From Dehalococcoidales bacterium (GTDB taxonomy: Bacteria > Chloroflexota > Dehalococcoidia > Dehalococcoidales > RBG-16-60-22): a DNA stretch of 33,641 nucleotides. This document shows positions 22,257 through 29,376 of this stretch, piece by piece. A program made the translations under genes and the position numbers. The stretch is from NCBI GenBank assembly GCA_028714335.1, contig JAQTMM010000014.1, positions 1-33,641 of the forward strand, in the 5' to 3' direction. Within the stretch, counting starts at the first letter, position 1, and each line of letters opens with the position of its first letter. The notes under the pieces were generated by a model, which was given only the letters and a program-made list of their open reading frames with translations, was not told the DNA's origin and ran no database searches.

Positions 22257-23039
22257 ATGAATACTATTGAAAGCAAAACCATTAAAATTGACGGACGGAA
22301 CGTCCACTATTATACCGCGGGTGAGGGCGAACCTCTTGTAGTGATACACGGCGGTGCCGGAGACGCCCGCAGCTGGTGGGGCAACATCGAGGATTTGTCC
22401 CAGAAATATCATGTTTACGCACCGGACCTGCCGGGCTACGGCACCAGCCAGCCGCTGGACGGTAATTACTACATTCCCGAGCTATCCGATTTTGTTAATA
22501 AGTTCACCAAGTTCTTGCATCTAAAGCAGTTCAACCTCATCGGGCATTCAATGGGGGGCGGCATAGCTCTTAATTTTGCCCTGAAGTTCCCCTCTAAGAT
22601 AAAGAAGCTGATACTGGTCAGCAGCCTGGGCCTGGGCAAAGAGATTGCCCTGTGGCTAAGATTTGTATCCATACCGACGGTAGTTAAAGCGCTGGGGTGG
22701 CTGGTGGGTTCGGTGATACAGTTCCTCGGGTGGATGTTGGGCCAATCGAACCCGTTTGAGTTAGTAATGCCGATTACACCGGTATTCGTCAGAATCGGGT
22801 CAAGCATTGCCAACAAGCACGAACAGAGCTTTATTTTGGAGAAATACCTGCCGAAAATCAAGACCCCCACGATGTTAATCTGGGGCGGCCGCGACCCGGT
22901 GGTCCCGGTGAAAACGGCTTACCGAGCAGTAAAGGAACTCCCCAACGCCCGGCTGATGGTTTTCAAACGGAGCGGGCACAACGTCCACCGCGAGCAGAAG
23001 AAAAACTTCTCGCGGCTGGTTTACGAATTCCTCGGTTAA
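22257..23039 (+). CDS. Alpha/beta hydrolase
   Basis: A 260-residue alpha/beta-fold hydrolase acting on an ester, C-C or similar bond. The oxyanion motif is IHGGAGD, the nucleophile elbow is GHSMGG with Ser98, the acid is the Asp of GGRDPVVP and the base is the His of RSGHN. A hydrophobic cap segment (about 125-170, LRFVSIPTVVKALGWLVGSVIQFLG region) lies between the nucleophile and the acid and may bind a lipophilic substrate or the membrane. GGGTG, four bases before the ATG, is a modest ribosome-binding site. Its last four bases overlap the end of the convergent Cys-rich gene. Upstream lie a structured leader with terminator and three phased repeats, so expression is probably controlled. Confidence 0.88.
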   Translation: MNTIESKTIKIDGRNVHYYTAGEGEPLVVIHGGAGDARSWWGNIEDLSQKYHVYAPDLPGYGTSQPLDGNYYIPELSDFVNKFTKFLHLKQFNLIGHSMGGGIALNFALKFPSKIKKLILVSSLGLGKEIALWLRFVSIPTVVKALGWLVGSVIQFLGWMLGQSNPFELVMPITPVFVRIGSSIANKHEQSFILEKYLPKIKTPTMLIWGGRDPVVPVKTAYRAVKELPNARLMVFKRSGHNVHREQKKNFSRLVYEFLG

Positions 23040-23596
23040 TGGCCGTGGGCGGTTTGCTCCGCCGCGACGTATTCCTTAAATTCTTTGACGATATTCTTGT
23101 GCCTGACAACGACTTCCCCGATGCCGTAGCGCTTGCTAAGGCGTAAAGGCACACAGCAGCAGGTGCAGCAACTGCATATCGCATAGAAATTCTCGCGGCA
23201 TTTCAGTATAGATAAAACCAAACCGCGTCGCTGGCTGTCTTTTAAAATCTCACGGGCTTTTTCCGGGGTAATCTGATGTGCTTCTTTACCCATTGTTTCT
23301 TGCAGGATGTGTTCCGAAGGCGCCAGCAGTATTTCGTTATCGCGGGGGTGTTGGCATTTCTGAAAGACCACGCGGCAGGTGCACGGCGATTGCGCGATAC
23401 CGCCGGCGGCGGCGATAAGCTCATCGGCCTCGGCGGCGGTTAAAAGATAGGCGCGGTGATTGGTTTTCCCATAAGCGTTGGCGATATTCCTCACTAAATT
23501 TCCCAGCAGGGGTATCCGCGTCCATGAGGCGAAGAACATGTAAAGCCGCAAGATGCCCTTGCGGTTCAGGTTGTAAAACTTAAGCGTATGGTGCAT
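23036..23596 (-). CDS. Cysteine-rich, probably iron-sulfur protein, unknown function
   Basis: I do not recognise this 186-residue protein by name. Residues 10-40 are hydrophobic and aromatic (LRLYMFFASWTRIPLLG) and could anchor it to the membrane. Ten cysteines fall in two groups: PCTCRVVFQKC (Cys72, 74, 81), and Cys133 with the dense run CSCCTCCC (141, 143, 144, 146, 147, 148). Such runs usually bind [4Fe-4S] clusters. The ATG follows TAAGGT by nine bases. It is the last gene of a four-gene operon and lies 12 bases after the pyruvate-kinase-C-like gene, so it may be an electron carrier or sensor for that pathway. Zinc or another metal is an alternative ligand. Confidence 0.7.
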   Translation of the reverse strand: MHHTLKFYNLNRKGILRLYMFFASWTRIPLLGNLVRNIANAYGKTNHRAYLLTAAEADELIAAAGGIAQSPCTCRVVFQKCQHPRDNEILLAPSEHILQETMGKEAHQITPEKAREILKDSQRRGLVLSILKCRENFYAICSCCTCCCVPLRLSKRYGIGEVVVRHKNIVKEFKEYVAAEQTAHGH

Positions 23597-23608
23597 AGTC
23601 GTTTTACC

Positions 23609-24196
23609 TTACATGCGGGGCTTGCAGATAATTTCTTTAAGCCGCGAACTGAAAAAGCGGTGGGTATAGCCTGCCTGAATAACCACGGCGGTATCCGCGC
23701 CGCGGCCGGAGCCGCCGATGCTGATGATTTCTTCGTCGGTGCGGATGTGTCCGCCGTCGGCAGCCATGGCGGCGCATTCAAAAGCAACCTTCATGCCCTG
23801 TCCAAAGGTGCGCAGCGTCATCGCAATAACATCGCCGATATCACTGGTGGGAGCAGGTGGTGCGCCGGGCCCGCCGGCAGGGCCAAGAGAGCGGTGAATA
23901 GCGCCGAAGGCATGGGCGGTGGTAACGACAATCCCGCCTTTGGCTTCAACGGTTTTACGGGCCTCTTCGGTAAATTCCTGGGTATTGGGCTCGCGCATGC
24001 CGGTGACGTGGGTGACGACGATGACCTTAAAGCCCTTAAAAACGTCCACGGCTTTAACGGCGGTATCGCCGACGGTGGAAGCAACAACGACGGTTTTGAT
24101 GCCCAGTTCATCGGCGCGGGCTTTAGCCAGCGCGAGAGTTTTGGCGGTATTTTCTTTCCCGCCGGGTTTTTCAAAATAGGTTATTTTCTTTTCCAT
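23609..24196 (-). CDS. Stand-alone pyruvate kinase C-terminal (alpha/beta) domain protein
   Basis: A 195-residue soluble protein that begins MEKKITYFEKPGGKENTAKTL. This opening is typical of free-standing proteins related to the pyruvate kinase C-terminal domain, which in the full enzyme binds allosteric effectors. The pattern includes TVVVASTVGDTA and a central FKVIVVTHVTG strand. No pyruvate kinase catalytic barrel is present, so it is not a kinase. The family is common in anaerobic archaea and bacteria and has no settled role; phosphate- or nucleotide-ligand binding is inferred. A Gly/Pro/Ala-rich loop lies at about 104-116. AAGGAAA provides the ribosome-binding site. It lies nine bases after the FAH-family gene. 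Confidence 0.75.
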   Translation of the reverse strand: MEKKITYFEKPGGKENTAKTLALAKARADELGIKTVVVASTVGDTAVKAVDVFKGFKVIVVTHVTGMREPNTQEFTEEARKTVEAKGGIVVTTAHAFGAIHRSLGPAGGPGAPPAPTSDIGDVIAMTLRTFGQGMKVAFECAAMAADGGHIRTDEEIISIGGSGRGADTAVVIQAGYTHRFFSSRLKEIICKPRM

Positions 24197-24205
24197 TGTA
24201 TTTCC

Positions 24206-25111
24206 TTATTTCTTAGCTGCTGGTTTTTTCGCCGCCGGTTTCTTCGCGGCTGTCTTTTTGGCGGCGGGTTTTTTGGCCACCGACGGAGCCGCGGGAATAC
24301 CGCCCTCGGGAACTTTTTTCTCCTCGGGCTTGGGAGCGGCGGCTTTAGCCGCGGGCTTGGCAACGGTGTTCTTTAAAGAGCCGATGTTTTGAATCTTGAC
24401 CTCTACAACGTCGCCGACCTGCAGGGAGCCGATGCCGGCGGGCGTGCCGGTGGCAATAACGTCGCCGGGGAGGAGGGTCATCACGTTGGAGATAAAGCTG
24501 ACCAGTTCATAAACACCGAAGATAAGCTCCTTGGTAGAAGCTTTCTGTTTGGACTTGCCGTTAACCAGGGTTTCCAGCGTAAGGTTGGACGGGTCGAGTT
24601 CCGTCTCGATGCAGGGGCCGATGGGACAAAAGGTGTCGAAGCCCTTGGCGCGCGTCCACTGGCCGTCCTTAGCCTGTAAATCTCTGGCGGTAACGTCATT
24701 AACGCAGGTGTAACCCAAAATATAGTCCTTGGCTTCCTTAACGGAGACTTTCTGCGCGGTCTTCTTAATGACGATACCAAGCTCGCCTTCGTAGTCCAGC
24801 TTCTTCGTCGAGGGAGGATAGGTGATATCATCATCCGGCCCGATAACGGAGGTGGAGGGCTTAAGGAAGATGAGCGGTTCATCAGGTGTCTGGCTCTTCA
24901 TCTCCTTGCCGTGGCTGGCGTAGTTGACACCCAGCGCCACGATTTTATAGGGCTGGCAGGGTGGCAGCAGCTTAATCTCGCCCATAAGGTAAAAGCGGTC
25001 GGTCTCCTTGAAATCATCGGTGTAGGGAGAGCCTGCGGCGCTGCAGACGGCGCTGCCTTTCAGCGTGCCGTAGTAGGCCTGGTTGTTAAGCGAAAAACGT
25101 ACGATTTTCAT
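24206..25111 (-). CDS. Fumarylacetoacetate hydrolase family enzyme with a Lys/Ala-rich tail
   Basis: A metal-dependent hydrolase, isomerase or decarboxylase of 2-oxo acids in the FAH superfamily. Residues 50-250 form the catalytic fold: YKIVALGVNYASHGKE, metal ligands Glu108 and Glu110 (DYEGELG) and Asp139 (VNDVTARD), the Lys/Gly segment RAKGFDTFCPIGP and TGTPAGIG near the end. Members cleave or tautomerise products of aromatic ring fission, and some decarboxylate oxaloacetate. Residues 251-301 are a disordered extension with 15 Lys and 17 Ala in 51 positions, including AAKKPAAKK repeats as in histone H1-like proteins. This is unusual for the family. AAGGAG before the ATG sets the start. The gene lies 17 bases after the QueG-like gene. 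Confidence 0.9.
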   Translation of the reverse strand: MKIVRFSLNNQAYYGTLKGSAVCSAAGSPYTDDFKETDRFYLMGEIKLLPPCQPYKIVALGVNYASHGKEMKSQTPDEPLIFLKPSTSVIGPDDDITYPPSTKKLDYEGELGIVIKKTAQKVSVKEAKDYILGYTCVNDVTARDLQAKDGQWTRAKGFDTFCPIGPCIETELDPSNLTLETLVNGKSKQKASTKELIFGVYELVSFISNVMTLLPGDVIATGTPAGIGSLQVGDVVEVKIQNIGSLKNTVAKPAAKAAAPKPEEKKVPEGGIPAAPSVAKKPAAKKTAAKKPAAKKPAAKK

Positions 25112-25128
25112 CTTTAGCTCCTTGACGT

Positions 25129-26013
25129 TTATTTATTAAACTTTAAATTACTAACAGAGTTCAGCCAGTCTTTGGGGCCCACCGGGCAATAAGCCAGGCA
25201 CCGGCCGCAATGATAGGCGGGGACGCCCCCGATAACCTCGCCGCGCTGGCGGGGGTCCAACTGCTCCTCGGCGGCTTTCATGACATCCATGGAGGTGGGA
25301 TTCTCGGGGAAAACGATGTCCTTAAGCCCGAGGGCTTTGGTGGTCAAGCCGCGGGTGGCAATTTCACAACTGGGGAAATCCACCCAGCCGTATTTAAATT
25401 CACGGTCGCCCATCTTTACCGATTTGTAACGCGTGGGGCTGATAGCCTTGGTGGGGCAAACGTTTATACAGATGCCGCATTTAACCGGGTCGCACATGGC
25501 AATCGGGTCAAGCATGGGGTCGGGCTCGATATCCGCTCGGGTGATAACGCTGACGAGCCTGATACGCGGGCCGTAGTCCGGCGTCATGACGATGCTCAAC
25601 CAGCCAAAGGTGCCGATGCCCGCGGCGACGGCGGCGTGGCGGTTGGAAAATGGGGCGCCGGCGCTGCCGGGGCCAGAGGGAACGGGTGTGGACATATAGC
25701 CTTTGCGCTCCAGGAAGCGCGCCATCTCGTAGGCGGCAAATTTTAGATAGTAATTGGGGAAAAGAGAATAGGCGTAAGAACCGTAGATACACTGGAGGTG
25801 GCGCAGTCCGTCCTCGTAAGCGCGGAAGACGGTCTGCACGGCGCCGAGGCTTAGCTTAACCGCCATGACAACGACGGATTTTGCGCCGGGTAGCAGGTCG
25901 GTGGGGCGGTTGCCCTGCGGCGCGCCGGCAAGCCTTTCAACGTTGGCGATGCCGCAGTAGTCCATATCCAGTTTCTCTAAAGCGTACTTCTTAATTTCAT
26001 CCTTAAGCTTCAA
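25129..26013 (-). CDS. Double-cluster [4Fe-4S] protein related to epoxyqueuosine reductase (QueG-like)
   Basis: A soluble 294-residue iron-sulfur protein. The N-terminal half resembles the cobalamin-binding half of QueG and reductive dehalogenases (GIGTFGWLSIVMTPDYGPRIRL, where QueG has AGLGWxGKNxLLITPxxGS). The C-terminal half carries two clusters: Cys174/179/182/186 in CDPVKCGICINVCP, and Cys216 with Cys269/272/276 in HCGRCLAYCP. It lacks a twin-arginine signal, so it is not a typical respiratory dehalogenase. Role in queuosine synthesis is doubtful, because the family has many uncharacterised anaerobic branches and the neighbours are catabolic. The TTG at 26013 is chosen because GCAGGAGG lies eight bases before it; an upstream TTG would place this site inside the gene. 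It is the first gene of the operon. Confidence 0.78.
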   Translation of the reverse strand: MKLKDEIKKYALEKLDMDYCGIANVERLAGAPQGNRPTDLLPGAKSVVVMAVKLSLGAVQTVFRAYEDGLRHLQCIYGSYAYSLFPNYYLKFAAYEMARFLERKGYMSTPVPSGPGSAGAPFSNRHAAVAAGIGTFGWLSIVMTPDYGPRIRLVSVITRADIEPDPMLDPIAMCDPVKCGICINVCPTKAISPTRYKSVKMGDREFKYGWVDFPSCEIATRGLTTKALGLKDIVFPENPTSMDVMKAAEEQLDPRQRGEVIGGVPAYHCGRCLAYCPVGPKDWLNSVSNLKFNK

Positions 26014-26066
26014 GACGAATACCTCCTGCAAGAAAGGGAAATTACCAAAAACCTTTTCTAAAATGC

Positions 26067-26075
26067 ATTATAGCA
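26067..26075 (-). promoter_or_regulatory. Extended -10 promoter of the QueG-like/FAH operon
   Basis: The reverse strand reads TGCTATAAT, a perfect extended -10 element, leaving about 47 nt of leader. On the + strand TTACCA (26042-26047), 18 nt and CATTAT (26066-26071) may form a back-to-back promoter for the arg leader peptide and operon. Confidence 0.6.
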
Positions 26076-26120
26076 AGGGTAAGGGGGAAAGGGAAATAGG
26101 AAGTTAAAAAGGAGGCAATT

Positions 26121-26183
26121 ATGTTTGATTTAGCTTTGAGACGATTGCCCGCAGGGGTGCGATATGCTATATTTATTGCATGA
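26121..26183 (+). CDS. 20-residue leader peptide of the arginine operon
   Basis: ATG at 26121 follows a perfect AAGGAGG (26109-26115) by five bases. The product, MFDLALRRLPAGVRYAIFIA, contains three Arg (codons AGA CGA at 7-8 and CGA at 14). Its TGA (26181-26183) overlaps the argJ ATG (26180-26182) as ATGA. argJ itself has no ribosome-binding site, so argJ translation probably depends on ribosomes that finish this peptide. Tandem Arg codons in a leader before arginine biosynthesis genes suggest that charged tRNA-Arg or arginine controls the operon, either by ribosome stalling or by coupling efficiency. The alternative is that it is only a coupling device without sensing. It is too short to compare with known families. 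Confidence 0.65.
   Translation: MFDLALRRLPAGVRYAIFIA
26145..26173 (+). promoter_or_regulatory. Possible internal promoter giving a leaderless argJ message
   Basis: TTGCCC (26145-26150), 17-nt spacer and TATATT (26168-26173) preceded by TG at the extended -10 position. The predicted start coincides with the A of the argJ ATG at 26180. It lies inside the leader-peptide gene, so arg expression could bypass the leader. Confidence 0.4.
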
Positions 26184-27385
26184 GTACGGAATCGGATTAT
26201 GTACCCTCCGGCGGGGTAACTTCGCCCGGAGGATTCATGGCTGGCGCGACCAGCGCCGGTATAAAGTACCCAATCGGACAGCGCTACGACCTCGGTATTC
26301 TACTTTCCACCAAATCCTGCGTGACCGCCGGCGCATTCACGACCAATAAAGTTAAGGCGGCTCCGGTGTTGTTGTGCAAGGAGCGGCTAAAGCGGGGCGG
26401 GATACGCGCCATCGTGATGAACAGCGGGTGCGCCAACGCGTGCACCGGCCAACAGGGGATGGCAGACGCCCAGGAAATGACCGAACTGGCGGCAAAGAAC
26501 ATCGGGATTAAGAAAGAAGAGGTGCTGGTGGCCAGCACGGGGGTCATCGGGACAATGCTGCCGATGGAACGCATCCGGGCGGCGCTGCCGAAAGTCATGT
26601 TCTCGCCGGGGGGAGGGCACGACCTCGCCCGGGCGATAATGACCACGGACAGGGTGCCTAAAGAAGTGGCGGTCAAGACCGACGATTTCACCATCGGGGG
26701 GATACTTAAGGGGTCGGGTATGCTGCACCCCGATATGGCGACGCTATTATGCTTTTTAACCACCGATGCGCCCGTCGAACCCAATTTCTTAAGACAGGCG
26801 TTAAAAGAGTCGGCGGCGATTTCTTTTAACATGCTGACCGTTGACGGCGACAGCAGCACCAACGATTCGTTGATAATTATAGCGAACGGCGTGACGGGCG
26901 GCGAGACCATCCGGGTGGGGAGCCATAAAGCGAGGGCATTCCAACAGGCGCTGGACAAGGTGTGCATTTACCTGGCGAAGGAGGCGGCGCGCGACGGCGA
27001 GGGGGCGACTAAGCTCATCGAGGTAAGGGTATCCGGGGCGGTAACTCTGCACGAGGCGCAGATAGCGGCGAGAACGATTGCAGGCTCGTCACTGGTGAAG
27101 ACGGCAGTATACGGCGCGGACCCTAACTGGGGGCGGATACTGGCGGCCGCAGGACGGAGCGGGGCTAACATGGAGGAGGGGAAGGCAGAGCTGCACCTGG
27201 GGGAAACAAGCGTGGTTAAAGACGGCACACCGGTGAAATTCGATAAGGAAAGCGTTGTTAATTACTTAAAGGGCAACGAGATAAATATAAGGCTTAACCT
27301 GCACCTGGGGAGGGGAGAGGCTACAGCGTGGGGCTGTGACATGACCGAGGAATATGTGAAGATTAACGCCGAGTATACGACGTAG
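26180..27385 (+). CDS. argJ: Bifunctional ornithine acetyltransferase / N-acetylglutamate synthase
   Basis: Transfers the acetyl group from N-acetylornithine to glutamate, and may also acetylate glutamate with acetyl-CoA, making the cyclic arginine route. The 401 residues show ArgJ landmarks: FTTNKVKAAPV near the start, NSGCANACTG with the conserved Asn and Gly/Thr residues, and the autocleavage site KGSGMLHPDMATLL, where self-processing between Ala187 and Thr188 frees the catalytic Thr. DPNWGRIL is near the C-terminal end. It heads argJ-argB-argD-X-argG-argH. argC, needed between ArgB and ArgD, is not in the window. The start overlaps the leader-peptide stop, with no ribosome-binding site of its own. 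Confidence 0.96.
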   Translation: MSTESDYVPSGGVTSPGGFMAGATSAGIKYPIGQRYDLGILLSTKSCVTAGAFTTNKVKAAPVLLCKERLKRGGIRAIVMNSGCANACTGQQGMADAQEMTELAAKNIGIKKEEVLVASTGVIGTMLPMERIRAALPKVMFSPGGGHDLARAIMTTDRVPKEVAVKTDDFTIGGILKGSGMLHPDMATLLCFLTTDAPVEPNFLRQALKESAAISFNMLTVDGDSSTNDSLIIIANGVTGGETIRVGSHKARAFQQALDKVCIYLAKEAARDGEGATKLIEVRVSGAVTLHEAQIAARTIAGSSLVKTAVYGADPNWGRILAAAGRSGANMEEGKAELHLGETSVVKDGTPVKFDKESVVNYLKGNEINIRLNLHLGRGEATAWGCDMTEEYVKINAEYTT

Positions 27386-27396
27386 GTTATTTAAAG

Positions 27397-28179
27397 ATGA
27401 AAGATATTACAGTAATTAAAATAGGCGGTTCCACTTTCAATAGCGGAGATACCACTATACAGGACGTCGTGGAGTTGCAGAAAAAGAAGCACGCCATAGT
27501 AGTGGTGCACGGTGGTGGCAATACGGCCACGGAATGGCTGAAGCAGTACGGCATCCAAACAAAGTTCGTGCGGGGGGAGCGCGCCACCGATATACGGTCG
27601 CTCGCGGTGGTGACGGCAGTGCTGGCGGGGCTGGTGAATAAAGAGCTGTCGGCGGCGATAAACCTTTACGGCGGCAGTGCGGTGGGGATAAGCGGCGTGG
27701 ATGGCGCGATGATTGAAAGCAAAATGAAAGATAAAGAACTGGGTTATGTGGGGTCGGTGGAACAGGTCAATGTAAAGGTGCTGGAGACGCTGTTGAAAGA
27801 CGGCTTTATACCGGTCGTCTCCCCAATAAGCCTTTATTCGCTGGAGAGAATGGGGGAAGAGCCGGGCATTATAAACGTCAACGGCGACCCGATTGCCGGG
27901 GAAATCGCCGCGGCGCTGAAAGCGAAACGTCTCATTTATTTAACAGATACCGACGGCATCTGGGATAAAAACGGCGCGACCTTATCATATATAAGCCAGG
28001 TAGAAGTGGCGCCGCTAATAACATCCGGGGTAATCGAAGGGGGGATGATACCCAAAGTGGAAGCCTGCATCAAGGCTTTAAAAGAGGGGACTCTAGCCCG
28101 TATAATAGATGGAAGAAAACCACACGCGCTGATGGCTGAATTTGTAAAGCCTGAAGGCGGTACGACGATAGGAAAGTAA
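27397..28179 (+). CDS. argB: N-acetylglutamate kinase
   Basis: Phosphorylates N-acetylglutamate, step two of ornithine synthesis. The 260-residue amino-acid-kinase fold begins directly with the ATP loop KIGGS (8-12), followed by VVHGGG and, late in the protein, LTDTDGIWD. INVNGDPIAGEIA and GGMIPKVEA are typical NAGK segments. Arginine-inhibited kinases carry an extra N-terminal helix of roughly 20-25 residues; it is absent here, so the enzyme is probably insensitive to arginine, and control may rest on the leader peptide instead. This is inference from family knowledge. It lies 11 bases after argJ and ends one base before the argD start, as in a tightly coupled operon. Confidence 0.95.
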   Translation: MKDITVIKIGGSTFNSGDTTIQDVVELQKKKHAIVVVHGGGNTATEWLKQYGIQTKFVRGERATDIRSLAVVTAVLAGLVNKELSAAINLYGGSAVGISGVDGAMIESKMKDKELGYVGSVEQVNVKVLETLLKDGFIPVVSPISLYSLERMGEEPGIINVNGDPIAGEIAAALKAKRLIYLTDTDGIWDKNGATLSYISQVEVAPLITSGVIEGGMIPKVEACIKALKEGTLARIIDGRKPHALMAEFVKPEGGTTIGK

Positions 28180-28180
28180 G

Positions 28181-29374
28181 ATGATTGATTGGAAAGAAAT
28201 AGAAAAGAAATATTACATGCGCACATTTGACAAGGTACGCCTGCCGGTGGTGCTGGTCAGGGGTAAAGGCGCCAGGGTCTGGGACGACCGGGGCAAGGAG
28301 TACCTGGATTTTGTCGGGGGGTGGGCGGTAAACAGCCTGGGTCACGCGCATCCGGTAGTTGCCGGGGCAGTAGCCGCACAGGCTAAAAAGCTGATACATA
28401 CCTCCAACCAGTTTTATACCATACCGCAATTACAGCTGGCCGAACTGCTGGTTAAGAACAGCTGCTTTGACCGGGTATTCTTTGCCAATAGCGGATTGGA
28501 AGCCAACGAAGGCGCGGTCAAGCTGGCGCGGCGCTACGGCAAACTAAAGCTTAATGGAGCTTATGAAGTCATTACCGCGCTGGGGTCGTTCCACGGACGC
28601 TCGCTGGCAATGACGGCGGCGACGGGGCAGGAATCGTTCCACACGCCCTACACGCCGATGCCGGAAGGCTTTATCAATGTCAAATACAATGATATTGAAG
28701 CGATACAAGCCGCCACCAACGAAAAAACGGTAGCGGTGATGCTGGAGTTGATAGAAGCGGAAACCGGTGTCATCGTCCCTAATGAGGACTACATAAGACA
28801 GGTGCGCCACTGGTGCAACGAGAGGGGCATTTTGCTGATTCTTGACGAAATACAGACGGGCATCGGCAGACTCGGCGCACTGTTCGGCTATCAGCTTTAT
28901 GGCATCGAGCCGGATATCATCACGCTGGCCAAAGGGATGGCGGGTGGTGTGCCAATCGGGGCAATACTGGCTAAAGAAAGCTGCTCGGTATTCGTCTCCG
29001 GCGACCACGGCGGTACCTTCGGGGGCAATCCGCTGGTCTGCGCGACGGGCTATGCCACGATGAAATATATTATTGAAAGAAACATCGCGGGCAATGCCAA
29101 CACGGTGGGTCGGTACCTGATGGATAGACTAAATCAATTAAAGAGTAAATATCCTGTCATCATCGAAGTGCGGGGGCGGGGCTTACTGGTGGCGGTGGAG
29201 TTCACTGTTGAGATAGGGCAGGAAGTAATGATGAAGTGCATGGATATGGGACTGCTCGTCAACCGGGTAAAGCCCAACGCCATCCGCCTGATGCCGCCGC
29301 TGATTATCAACCGGCAAGACGTGGATAGAGCGGTGCGTATACTGGATAGAGTATTGGCAGGAATTGCGAGATAA
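28181..29374 (+). CDS. argD: Acetylornithine aminotransferase
   Basis: PLP-dependent transaminase that converts N-acetylglutamate semialdehyde to N-acetylornithine; it may also act on succinyldiaminopimelate for lysine synthesis. The 397 residues show subgroup III aminotransferase landmarks: DFVGGWAVNSLGH, NSGLEANEGAVKLARRYG, LDEIQTGIGRLG and the PLP lysine Lys251 in ITLAKGMAGGVPIGA. GDHGGTFGGNPL follows. The length is normal. The ATG at 28181 is one base after the argB stop, with GGAAAG upstream within argB as the likely ribosome-binding site. Another omega-aminotransferase is possible in principle, but the operon context makes ArgD by far the best assignment. Confidence 0.95.
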   Translation: MIDWKEIEKKYYMRTFDKVRLPVVLVRGKGARVWDDRGKEYLDFVGGWAVNSLGHAHPVVAGAVAAQAKKLIHTSNQFYTIPQLQLAELLVKNSCFDRVFFANSGLEANEGAVKLARRYGKLKLNGAYEVITALGSFHGRSLAMTAATGQESFHTPYTPMPEGFINVKYNDIEAIQAATNEKTVAVMLELIEAETGVIVPNEDYIRQVRHWCNERGILLILDEIQTGIGRLGALFGYQLYGIEPDIITLAKGMAGGVPIGAILAKESCSVFVSGDHGGTFGGNPLVCATGYATMKYIIERNIAGNANTVGRYLMDRLNQLKSKYPVIIEVRGRGLLVAVEFTVEIGQEVMMKCMDMGLLVNRVKPNAIRLMPPLIINRQDVDRAVRILDRVLAGIAR

Positions 29375-29376
29375 TC

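Noticed and set aside
25129-26013. Reductive dehalogenase (rdhA)
   Set aside because: No twin-arginine signal and no small membrane-anchor gene follows; the protein is shorter and closer to QueG-like proteins.
26060-26080. ArgR box in the arg upstream region
   Set aside because: TGCATTATAGCA is only loosely like an ARG box and is fully explained by the extended -10 promoter of the divergent operon.
22248-26166. Shared 12-mer GGGTGCGATATG before the hydrolase gene and inside the arg leader
   Set aside because: Only two copies, in different contexts (start site versus inside a coding leader), so chance cannot be excluded.
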